A model generated the notes under the pieces. That model searched no databases and was not told the DNA's origin. It saw only the letters and a list, made by a program, of their open reading frames with translations. The position numbers and the translations under genes are program-made. A stretch of 43,540 nt of DNA, taken from Bacteroidetes bacterium UBA6063 (GTDB lineage Bacteria > Bacteroidota > Bacteroidia > NS11-12g > UBA9320). The stretch's first letter is position 1. Every line of letters begins with the position of its first letter. Shown piece by piece: positions 37,736-43,540 of this stretch. The stretch covers positions 1-43,540 of the forward strand of contig DIYD01000100.1 of the NCBI GenBank assembly GCA_002428905.1, given 5' to 3'.

Positions 37736-38710
37736 ATGCCTTCTTTAATAAACAAAGTCAAGATCTTTAGTGGCTCCGCAAGTCAGCCACTGGCCGAGAA
37801 AATCGCACTTTCGTACGGCCTACCTTTAGGGGATGTTTCTCTTCCCACATACAGCGATGGAGAATTCCAACCAAGCATAGACGAATCTGTTCGTGGTTGT
37901 GATGTATTTTTCATCCAGTCTACCTTCCCTCCTGCAGACAATTTGATGGAGTTATTGCTGTTAATTGATGCAGCAAAAAGAGCTAGTGCCCACATGGTTA
38001 CTGCAGTAATCCCTTACTTTGGATTGGCTCGTCAGGACAGAAAAGACAAACCAAGAGTACCAATCGGATCAAAGATGGTAGCCAACATTTTGGTTGCTGC
38101 CGGTGCTGATCGTGTTATGACGATGGACTTGCACGCACCTCAGATTCAAGGGTTCTTCGACATTCCGGTAGATCACCTTGATTCGCTGGTTATCTTCATT
38201 CCGTACATCAAGAGTTTAAAACTGGATAATATCGTACTTGCTGCTCCGGATATTGGGGCTTCAAAACGTGTACGTGAGTTTGCCAAGGTGTTGAACTGTG
38301 ATATGGTCATTTGCGACAAGGAACGTAAACGTGCCAATGAAGTGGCATCCATGGTGGTTATTGGTGACGTTAAAGGCAAGAACGTTGTATTGATTGATGA
38401 CATCTGTGACACTGCAAATACACTGGCAAAAGCAGCCCAGCTATTGATCGACGAAGGTGCTGCATCTGTGCGAGCGGTATGTACACACCCTGTACTTTCG
38501 GGTAAGGCATATGACACCGTAGAGAACTCTGCGTTGGAGGAACTGGTTGTTACCGACACCATTCCTTTAAAGCAAGAATCTTCAAAAATCAAGACATTAT
38601 CGGTTGATCGTTTATTTGCAAATGCCATTCGAAATGTTTGTGAATATGGCTCGATCAGCTCATTATTCAATATCGACAACGCTTATCAGTCGAAATTAGG
38701 TTTAAAATAG
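37736..38710 (+). CDS. prs: Ribose-phosphate pyrophosphokinase
   Basis: Prs makes PRPP from ribose-5-phosphate and ATP, used for nucleotides, His and Trp. The 324-residue product has SDGEFQPSIDESVRG, YFGLARQDRKDKPRVPIGSK, MDLHAPQIQGFFDIPVDHL and the PRPP loop LIDDICDTANTLAKA. Two differences from the common form are DLHAPQ (usually DLHADQ) and DDICDTANT (usually DDMIDTAGT), both seen in Bacteroidota from memory. It lies 19 bases upstream of rplY. Confidence 0.96.
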   Translation: MPSLINKVKIFSGSASQPLAEKIALSYGLPLGDVSLPTYSDGEFQPSIDESVRGCDVFFIQSTFPPADNLMELLLLIDAAKRASAHMVTAVIPYFGLARQDRKDKPRVPIGSKMVANILVAAGADRVMTMDLHAPQIQGFFDIPVDHLDSLVIFIPYIKSLKLDNIVLAAPDIGASKRVREFAKVLNCDMVICDKERKRANEVASMVVIGDVKGKNVVLIDDICDTANTLAKAAQLLIDEGAASVRAVCTHPVLSGKAYDTVENSALEELVVTDTIPLKQESSKIKTLSVDRLFANAIRNVCEYGSISSLFNIDNAYQSKLGLK

Positions 38711-38729
38711 TTTTAGAAAATTAATAGAA

Positions 38730-39347
38730 ATGAAAACAATTGCTATCAAAGGCGATGCCCGTAAAGACCTTGGCAAATCAGCTACAAAACAAGTAAGAGC
38801 TGCAGGTCAGGTACCTTGTGTATTGTATGGTGCTGGTGAGAACCTGCACTTCTCCGTGTACGAATCAGACTTCAGTAACCTGGTTTACACACCGAATACA
38901 TACCTGGTACGTTTAGACATCGAAGGCAAGCAAGTAATCGCAAAGCTACAGGATATCCAATTCCATCCTGTATCAGAGGCCATTATCCATGCTGATTTCT
39001 ACGCCTTGAATTTAGACAATCCAGTAGACCTTAAACTACCTATCCAGGTAGTAGGTAACTCACCAGGTGTTCGTGCCGGTGGTAAGCTACAGGTAAAAAT
39101 CCGCAAGCTGGCTGTTCGTGGTTTGATCCAGAATCTTCCAGACTTCATTGAGGTAAACATCGATAGTTTAGAAATTGGAAAGTCCGTTCGTGTACGTGAA
39201 CTTAATGTTGAGAACGTAGAGTTGATGGATACACCAGAAAACAGTGTGGTATCTGTAGTTGTAACTCGTGCTGCTCGTTCTGCTGCCGCCGGCGCAGAGG
39301 AAGAAGGCGAAGAAACAACTGAAGAAACTGCAGAAGCAGAAGCTTAA
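38730..39347 (+). CDS. rplY: 50S ribosomal protein L25 / general stress protein Ctc
   Basis: The 205-residue protein is the long L25 (TL5/Ctc) form that binds 5S rRNA. It begins RKDLGKSATKQVRAAGQVPC, has the L25 core to about residue 95 (IHADFYAL) and a Ctc-type beta domain to about 185 (LPIQVVGNSPGVRAGGKLQV). The last 25 residues are Glu/Ala/Thr-rich. The start follows prs by 19 bases, and a strong terminator comes 19 bases after the stop. The prs-rplY pair is common in bacteria. Confidence 0.95.
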   Translation: MKTIAIKGDARKDLGKSATKQVRAAGQVPCVLYGAGENLHFSVYESDFSNLVYTPNTYLVRLDIEGKQVIAKLQDIQFHPVSEAIIHADFYALNLDNPVDLKLPIQVVGNSPGVRAGGKLQVKIRKLAVRGLIQNLPDFIEVNIDSLEIGKSVRVRELNVENVELMDTPENSVVSVVVTRAARSAAAGAEEEGEETTEETAEAEA

Positions 39348-39366
39348 TAAAACATTCGCATTAGCG

Positions 39367-39402
39367 AAAAAAGGCGAGTACTCCTTGAGGCTCGCCTTTT
39401 TT
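39367..39402 (+). terminator. Intrinsic terminator after rplY
   Basis: AAAAAAGGCGAG (39367-39378) pairs perfectly with CTCGCCTTTTTT (39391-39402) around a 12-base loop and ends in T6, 19 bases after the rplY stop. Confidence 0.9.
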
Positions 39403-39425
39403 AATGTGAAAATATGCAGATTTGT

Positions 39426-39568
39426 AAATGTGTAAATCAAACCCCAAAAGGCAGGTCTCACATCGGAAATTAACCACTTATCACAAATTGGTTTTAGGCC
39501 TTGGAAAGTTAAGATTTAACGACCTTCATTGAGACAAATGACATCAACTTAGACCTATTTACACATTT
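39426..39568. repeat. Imperfect inverted repeat between rplY and the epimerase gene
   Basis: AAATGTGTAAAT (39426-39437) and its exact reverse complement ATTTACACATTT (39557-39568) lie about 120 bases apart. Short related TGTAAAT/ATTTACA words surround both and reach the epimerase 3' end. The intervening sequence shows no gene. I know such TGTAAATxTGTAAAT words from Bacteroidota intergenic regions, but the role here is unknown. Confidence 0.4.
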
Positions 39569-39582
39569 CCATATTGATGCAT

Positions 39583-40596
39583 TTACATATTGCCAGCAGC
39601 CTTATAGCGCCCACATATCTCCCGAATGCTCGTATCGAAATCACGGAATTCAAACCCGGTCTCATCGATTAGTTTTTGAGAGGAGTAACGCATTTCTTTC
39701 AGGCCGGCACGGGCACTTTCTTTGGTTATCAAACCTCTGCCTGTGAACACGGCAGCTATGCCTGCCAGTCGCCATGAAACCTCTGCCAACCACTTTTTCA
39801 CCTTTATACGCGGTGGTTTGGCGCCCATTGTTGTTGCAATCGCTTTAAACACCTCGTAATACGACTTGTTCCATCCCGTACACAAGTATCGATCATGAAA
39901 CATCTCTGTCTTCATCAATACGATACAAGCATCGGCAACATCACGTGCATCCACAAAAGCATTTGAACCGGTTGTATAAAACGGAAATCCAGCCGATCCA
40001 TTCTTAAAGAATTTTGACGGCCCGTTATTCCAGTTTGCATAACCCAACACAATACACGGGTTAATAATGGCTACATCTAGGCCTTCTTCCCTACCGCGAA
40101 ATGCTTCCAACTCGGCAAGGTACTTTGTATAGCTGTAAAAGCTTGAAGCATGATCGGCAGAATAGGCTTGAGATTCGTCCACAAGTTTTTTCTCCACGCC
40201 ACCTATGGATGCTGTCGAACTAATAAAACAGAGTTTGGGTTTGTTCTCCATACCCAAACAGGCATTCACCACATTCGCTGTACCCTCAAGGTTTACCTTG
40301 AGCATGGTACTTTTATCATTTTTTGAGAAGGAGACCATAGCGGCACAGTGATACACATCTTCGCAACCCTCTATGCCTTCCAGCAGCGATACAATATCGT
40401 TTACGTCACCATCTACCCAGGTCAATTGATGCAGCAAATCGGTTGCCTTATCACCCAGTTCGAACTGGGTTAGTGCCGTAAACCAGCTCAAATCCGAAGT
40501 CGACCGTTTCAGTGCTCTTACACGACGTCCATCGCGCAGTAATGCACATATTAAATGGCTGCCTACCAACCCCGTACCTCCAGTTACAAACACCAT
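39583..40596 (-). CDS. NAD(P)-dependent epimerase/dehydratase family protein
   Basis: An extended short-chain dehydrogenase of 337 residues. The Rossmann motif VTGGTGLVGSHL is at the start, CAAMVSF follows at about residue 90, and the catalytic YSYTK (YxxxK) with an upstream SSTAS lies near the middle. The closest remembered relatives are 3-beta-HSD/dihydroflavonol reductase-like enzymes common in Bacteroidota; the substrate is unknown. The ATG at 40596-40594 shares the palindrome CATATG with the ATG of the divergent frame. Confidence 0.88.
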   Translation of the reverse strand: MVFVTGGTGLVGSHLICALLRDGRRVRALKRSTSDLSWFTALTQFELGDKATDLLHQLTWVDGDVNDIVSLLEGIEGCEDVYHCAAMVSFSKNDKSTMLKVNLEGTANVVNACLGMENKPKLCFISSTASIGGVEKKLVDESQAYSADHASSFYSYTKYLAELEAFRGREEGLDVAIINPCIVLGYANWNNGPSKFFKNGSAGFPFYTTGSNAFVDARDVADACIVLMKTEMFHDRYLCTGWNKSYYEVFKAIATTMGAKPPRIKVKKWLAEVSWRLAGIAAVFTGRGLITKESARAGLKEMRYSSQKLIDETGFEFRDFDTSIREICGRYKAAGNM

Positions 40597-41259
40597 ATGT
40601 TTAACGAAAGCTCAAAGAAACTTTATTTTTGCCAATTACAACACAACGCCCTACAATTGGAAGACTTTTTACGCCCTATTCCTGCCCCTTTTGGAGAAAT
40701 TGATTATGCTGAACGGCTAGGTCACTTTATCCCGAAGTATATCTCCGAATTCCCAGAATGGCAAGAAGCCGATTTGGCAATTATTGGCATAAATGAAGGT
40801 CGTAATACCAGGAACAAAGAAACCAAACTGGCACCCAATCAACTGCGTAAAGAACTTTACCAGCTCATACCACCATCGTCTAAACTTAACATTGTGGACC
40901 TGGGCAATATTGAACCTGGCGAGAATTTTGAAGATACAGAGGTTGCCTTACAGGAAGTATCCAAAACCCTATTGGCAGAGAACATTGTACCTATTTTATT
41001 GGGCGGGACCAGAGAGTTGGCCTTTGGACAGTTCAAGGCATTTCAAACCATTGTAAAAAACCTGGAATGTACCGTGGTATCGGCCAATATCGAGCTTGGT
41101 CAAAACGATTTTCTGAACAAGATTTGCCTGTACGAGCCCAATTACCTGTTCAACATCAATGTGTTGGGCTACCAAAGTCACTACGTCAAGCAACAAGCCG
41201 TTGCCGTATTGCAAAAAATGTACTTCAACGCACAGCGTTTGGGTTTGCTTCGAGGATAG
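40597..41259 (+). CDS. N-terminal fragment of the arginase-like protein
   Basis: The fragment has 220 residues, with the family's ADLAIIGINEGRNTRN and PILLGGTRELAFGQFKAF stretches. Starting at the ATG at 40597 puts its leader inside CATATG shared with the epimerase ATG. The family N-terminus (EDFLRPI) begins at a TTG at 40657, and an exact -7 box lies at 40624-40631, so translation from 40657 is also possible. The frame ends at the TAG at 41257. Confidence 0.7.
   Translation: MFNESSKKLYFCQLQHNALQLEDFLRPIPAPFGEIDYAERLGHFIPKYISEFPEWQEADLAIIGINEGRNTRNKETKLAPNQLRKELYQLIPPSSKLNIVDLGNIEPGENFEDTEVALQEVSKTLLAENIVPILLGGTRELAFGQFKAFQTIVKNLECTVVSANIELGQNDFLNKICLYEPNYLFNINVLGYQSHYVKQQAVAVLQKMYFNAQRLGLLRG
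40624..40631 (+). promoter_or_regulatory. -7 box (TATTTTTG) inside the apparent arginase-like start
   Basis: Exact TAnnTTTG, with a TTTA about 20 bases upstream. A transcript from it would start near 40638, after the ATG at 40597 but before the TTG at 40657, and so argues for the TTG as start. Confidence 0.4.
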
Positions 41260-41295
41260 ATTAATGAAACCGAGCCAATATTCAGAAACACCGAC

Positions 41296-41772
41296 ATGGC
41301 TGTGTTTGATATTGGAGCCATAAAACAGGCTGACGCGCCTGGCAACTACAACAACAATCCAAGCGGCTTAACGAGTGAAGAAATTTGTCAGCTGTGCTGG
41401 TATGCTGGAATTTCGGAGAAACTGCGAAGTTTTGGTTTGTTCGAAATCAACCCTGAATTCGACTATCGAAATACAACTTCAAAGCTAGGCGCCCAAATGA
41501 TATGGTATTTTATTGACGGCTACTATAACCGTAAAGGTGACCACCCTGAACTGCATAACGAATTCTTGAAATATCGCTGCACAATGATCAGCAACGAACC
41601 GGATGTGGTTTTCTATAAAAGCAAGCGCACAGAACGCTGGTGGATGGAAATTCCAGGTATTTCAAACGCCAAAACACTGGTAATACCGTGCTCCTATTCA
41701 GACTACACCATGGCCACCAAAGGCGAGATGCCCGATCTGTTTTTCAAGGCATTACAGAAGAACCTAAAATAA
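41296..41772 (+). CDS. C-terminal fragment of the arginase-like protein
   Basis: The 158 residues start at an ATG 36 bases after the TAG, in the same frame. They hold the family's C-terminal half: FDIGAIKQADAPGN, CQLCWYAGISEK, FEINPEFDYR, QMIWYFIDGYYNRK and FYKSKRTERWWMEIP. Whether it is made separately is unknown; the ATG is an internal Met of the full protein, and nothing resembles a new ribosome binding site. Confidence 0.65.
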   Translation: MAVFDIGAIKQADAPGNYNNNPSGLTSEEICQLCWYAGISEKLRSFGLFEINPEFDYRNTTSKLGAQMIWYFIDGYYNRKGDHPELHNEFLKYRCTMISNEPDVVFYKSKRTERWWMEIPGISNAKTLVIPCSYSDYTMATKGEMPDLFFKALQKNLK

Positions 41773-41808
41773 AAAACAATCTTTTCACGTATAGTATTAA
41801 AAGGCAAT

Positions 41809-41934
41809 ATGAAATCATCTAAAATCACCACCATTCTCGCCATTCTTTTTCTGGGCATGTTCTTGTTTTCATGTGGGGGTCCAAAAACGTGTAGCACAAA
41901 AGGCAAAACACGTGTTCCGATGGGTCATATGTAA
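41809..41934 (+). CDS. Small lipoprotein
   Basis: The 41-residue product has a signal peptide and lipobox LFLFSC (Cys22), leaving a mature peptide of 20 residues starting CGGPKTCSTKG and ending VPMGHM with one more Cys. Such mini-lipoproteins are common in Bacteroidota but the function is unknown. It lies 36 bases after the arginase-like gene and 76 before aspS. Too short for many gene finders, it is convincing by its lipobox and codon fit. Confidence 0.65.
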   Translation: MKSSKITTILAILFLGMFLFSCGGPKTCSTKGKTRVPMGHM

Positions 41935-41979
41935 GCCATCTTTACTCAATTTAGAGCGTGCGCTTTAGCGCAATACATC

Positions 41980-41987
41980 TATATTTG
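41980..41987 (+). promoter_or_regulatory. -7 promoter box (TATATTTG) for aspS
   Basis: Exact TAnnTTTG, 23 bases before the aspS ATG. A small hairpin TGCGC/GCGCA lies just upstream (about 41960-41972). Confidence 0.5.
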
Positions 41988-42010
41988 CGGCCTAAAATTG
42001 AATTGAGATT

Positions 42011-43540
42011 ATGCTTCGGTCGCACACCTGTGGTGAGTTAAGAATTTCGGATGTAAATACGTCTGTTACCCTTTGTGGTTGGGTTCAGAAAAGACGGGAC
42101 TTTGGCAGTATGTCGTTTGTCGATCTTCGCGATCGGTATGGCATCACCCAATTGTCGTTTAATGAAGAAATCAATACGGATTTATTGGAGCAGGCACGCA
42201 GTATTTCGCGCGAGTTTGTGATTGAAGTTACGGGTGTAGTTACGGAGCGGAGCAACAAAAACCCTAATATCCCAACCGGAGATATCGAAATCATCGTTGA
42301 GAAGCTAACGGTTCTGAATGCTTCATTGACTCCACCTTTTACCATTGAAGACGACACCGATGGAGGTGAAGAAATTCGACTAAAGTATCGTTATCTTGAT
42401 ATTCGGAGAAATCCGGTTCGAGAAAAACTGGTTTTGCGCCATGCCACCAACAAAGCCGTTCGTAGCTTCCTGGACCAACAGGATTTCTTAGAAGTTGAAA
42501 CACCGTACCTCATCAAATCTACGCCTGAAGGTGCCCGCGATTTCGTGGTTCCGTCTCGATTGAATGAAAACCAGTTTTATGCGTTACCGCAATCGCCTCA
42601 AACCTTCAAACAATTGCTGATGGTATCCGGTATGGATCGCTACTATCAAATTGTAAAATGTTTTAGAGACGAAGATTTCAGAGCGGACAGACAGCCTGAA
42701 TTCACACAGATCGACTGCGAAATGACGTTTGTAGAACGCGATGACGTATTGCAAACGTTCGAAGGCATGGTACGGAATGTTTTCCAGGAAGTGTTGAACC
42801 ACGACTTAGGTGAAATACCGGTTATGACATATGCAGATGCCATCCAAAACTACGGATCGGACAAACCCGATCTTCGTTTTGGTATGACATTCAACTATCT
42901 CAACGATGTAGCCAAAGGGCATGGGTTTGGAATTTTTGACAATGCCGAAACGGTGATTGCAATCAACGTATCGGGAGGCGCATCGTTTACACGGAAAGAA
43001 ATTGACGCCATAACCGATTACGTAAAGCGCCCGCAAATTGGCGCCAAAGGCATGATTTATTGCCGGGTTAACGACGACGGAAGTTATAAATCCTCCGTCG
43101 ACAAGTTCTTTAATCAAGATGCGTTGAAACAATGGGCAGAAGCCTGCCAAGCGCAGCCTGGCGACTTAATCCTTGTATTAAGTGGTGACTTGAATACAAC
43201 TCAAAAGCAAATGAACGAATTGCGTTTGCATGTTGGTGATCTCAAGGGCTTACGTCCAGCAGACCAATTCAAAGCGTGCTGGGTAGTGGATTTCCCGTTA
43301 CTCGAATGGGACGAAGAATCAAACCGTTTCCATGCAATGCACCACCCATTTACAAGTCCAATCCTTGAAGATTTAGAGCTTATGCACAGTGCGCCTGAGA
43401 AAATCCGAGCCAATGCCTACGACATGGCGATTAACGGAATGGAAATAGGTGGTGGTTCTATTCGAATCCACGATAAAGAACTACAGGCCAAGATGTTCGA
43501 CTTGCTTGGCTTCACACCAGAAGAAGCAAAGGCACAGTTT
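42011..43540 (+). CDS. aspS: Aspartate--tRNA ligase, 5' part (runs off the window)
   Basis: AspRS charges tRNA-Asp. The first 510 codons are present, of about 580-590 for bacterial AspRS. The N-terminal anticodon-binding OB fold has CGWVQKRRDFGSMSFVDLRD. The class II catalytic core shows PEGARDFVVPSR, FYALPQSPQTFKQLLMVSG and motif 2 KCFRDEDFRADRQPEFTQID, then the GAD-type insertion (from about residue 290), HHPFTSP and EIGGGSIRIHD. Motif 3 (GxDR) falls beyond the window. The ATG at 42011 matches the family start LRSHTCGELR. Confidence 0.95.
   Translation, partial: MLRSHTCGELRISDVNTSVTLCGWVQKRRDFGSMSFVDLRDRYGITQLSFNEEINTDLLEQARSISREFVIEVTGVVTERSNKNPNIPTGDIEIIVEKLTVLNASLTPPFTIEDDTDGGEEIRLKYRYLDIRRNPVREKLVLRHATNKAVRSFLDQQDFLEVETPYLIKSTPEGARDFVVPSRLNENQFYALPQSPQTFKQLLMVSGMDRYYQIVKCFRDEDFRADRQPEFTQIDCEMTFVERDDVLQTFEGMVRNVFQEVLNHDLGEIPVMTYADAIQNYGSDKPDLRFGMTFNYLNDVAKGHGFGIFDNAETVIAINVSGGASFTRKEIDAITDYVKRPQIGAKGMIYCRVNDDGSYKSSVDKFFNQDALKQWAEACQAQPGDLILVLSGDLNTTQKQMNELRLHVGDLKGLRPADQFKACWVVDFPLLEWDEESNRFHAMHHPFTSPILEDLELMHSAPEKIRANAYDMAINGMEIGGGSIRIHDKELQAKMFDLLGFTPEEAKAQF

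Larger units (their letters stand above)
40597..41772 (+). pseudogene. Arginase-like (formimidoylglutamase-family) gene interrupted by an in-frame TAG
   Basis: Reading one frame from 40597 through 41772 gives about 390 residues with a single stop, TAG at 41257-41259. The sequence runs continuously across it: ...RLGLLRG-stop-INETEPIFRNTDMAVFD. The second half keeps coding character to a normal stop, and the total matches the usual length of Bacteroidota members of this family (about 380-390). The family's metal motifs GGxH, DAHxD and SxDxD are replaced here by GGTRE, SANIELG and FDIGA, a degeneration that I recall for this Bacteroidota branch. So the stop is either a real nonsense mutation or a sequencing error. 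TAG ends several intact genes here (772, 19607, 21327, 38708), so it is not a sense codon. Confidence 0.75.

Noticed and set aside
38173..38679. 168-codon minus-strand frame opposite prs
   Set aside because: It lies entirely inside the well-supported prs gene and shows no recognisable protein features.
41257..41259. Stop-codon recoding (pyrrolysine or a reassigned TAG)
   Set aside because: TAG terminates several intact neighbouring genes (772, 19607, 21327, 38708), and no recoding machinery or signal is visible.

Overview
The window looks like chromosomal DNA of a member of the Bacteroidota, most likely a Flavobacteriales/Cryomorphaceae-like bacterium (inference). The signs are: a giant secreted protein ending in a gliding-motility/CHU_C type sorting domain of the type IX secretion system (T9SS), with a PorP/SprF-family outer-membrane protein beside it; several exact copies of the Bacteroidota -7 promoter box TAnnTTTG upstream of genes; almost no Shine-Dalgarno sequences; and a tRNA gene that does not encode CCA. 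No integrase, transposase, phage, plasmid or CRISPR feature was found.

Layout. 1-1366: edge of an unidentified gene, a DUF2147 protein and a convergent lipoprotein-type glutathione peroxidase. 1421-17459 (minus): the dominant feature, a 14.5-kb gene for a protein of about 4,842 residues made of dozens of Ig-like/PKD-like modules, followed after 31 bases by a PorP/SprF-OmpA fusion. 17716-23806 (minus): a tight five-gene run ctpA-like S41 protease, TauE/SafE transporter, M28 peptidase with PDZ domain, metF, rsgA. 24223-27814: CPBP membrane protease; the rpmH-rnpA-yidD group (minus); a small zinc-finger-like protein with an MscS channel (plus); a membrane protein. 28129-30207: a lipoprotein and a secreted bleomycin-hydrolase-like C1 peptidase. 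30276-35229 (minus): a surface-glycan cluster of KdsD-type isomerase, mannose-1-phosphate guanylyltransferase, SGNH hydrolase and MBOAT O-acyltransferase. 35332-39347 (plus): recQ, tRNA-Gln(TTG), prs, rplY. 39583-43540: an NAD-dependent epimerase, divergent from an arginase-like gene interrupted by an in-frame TAG, then a 41-residue lipoprotein and the start of aspS.

How the genes work together. The giant protein and the PorP-OmpA fusion form a plausible two-gene surface cassette: the T9SS would export the adhesin through its C-terminal domain, and the PorP barrel, held to peptidoglycan by its OmpA domain, would help export or anchor it. Inside the giant gene there are two different higher-order repeat regimes: two-module units of 232-242 residues in the N-terminal third, each module carrying three cysteines, and three-module units of 280-298 residues in the C-terminal half, each module carrying two. 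The glycan cluster supplies a sugar nucleotide and probable O-acetylation of an exported polysaccharide. Most of the rest is housekeeping. The most exciting targets are the giant adhesin cassette and the TAG-interrupted arginase-like gene.
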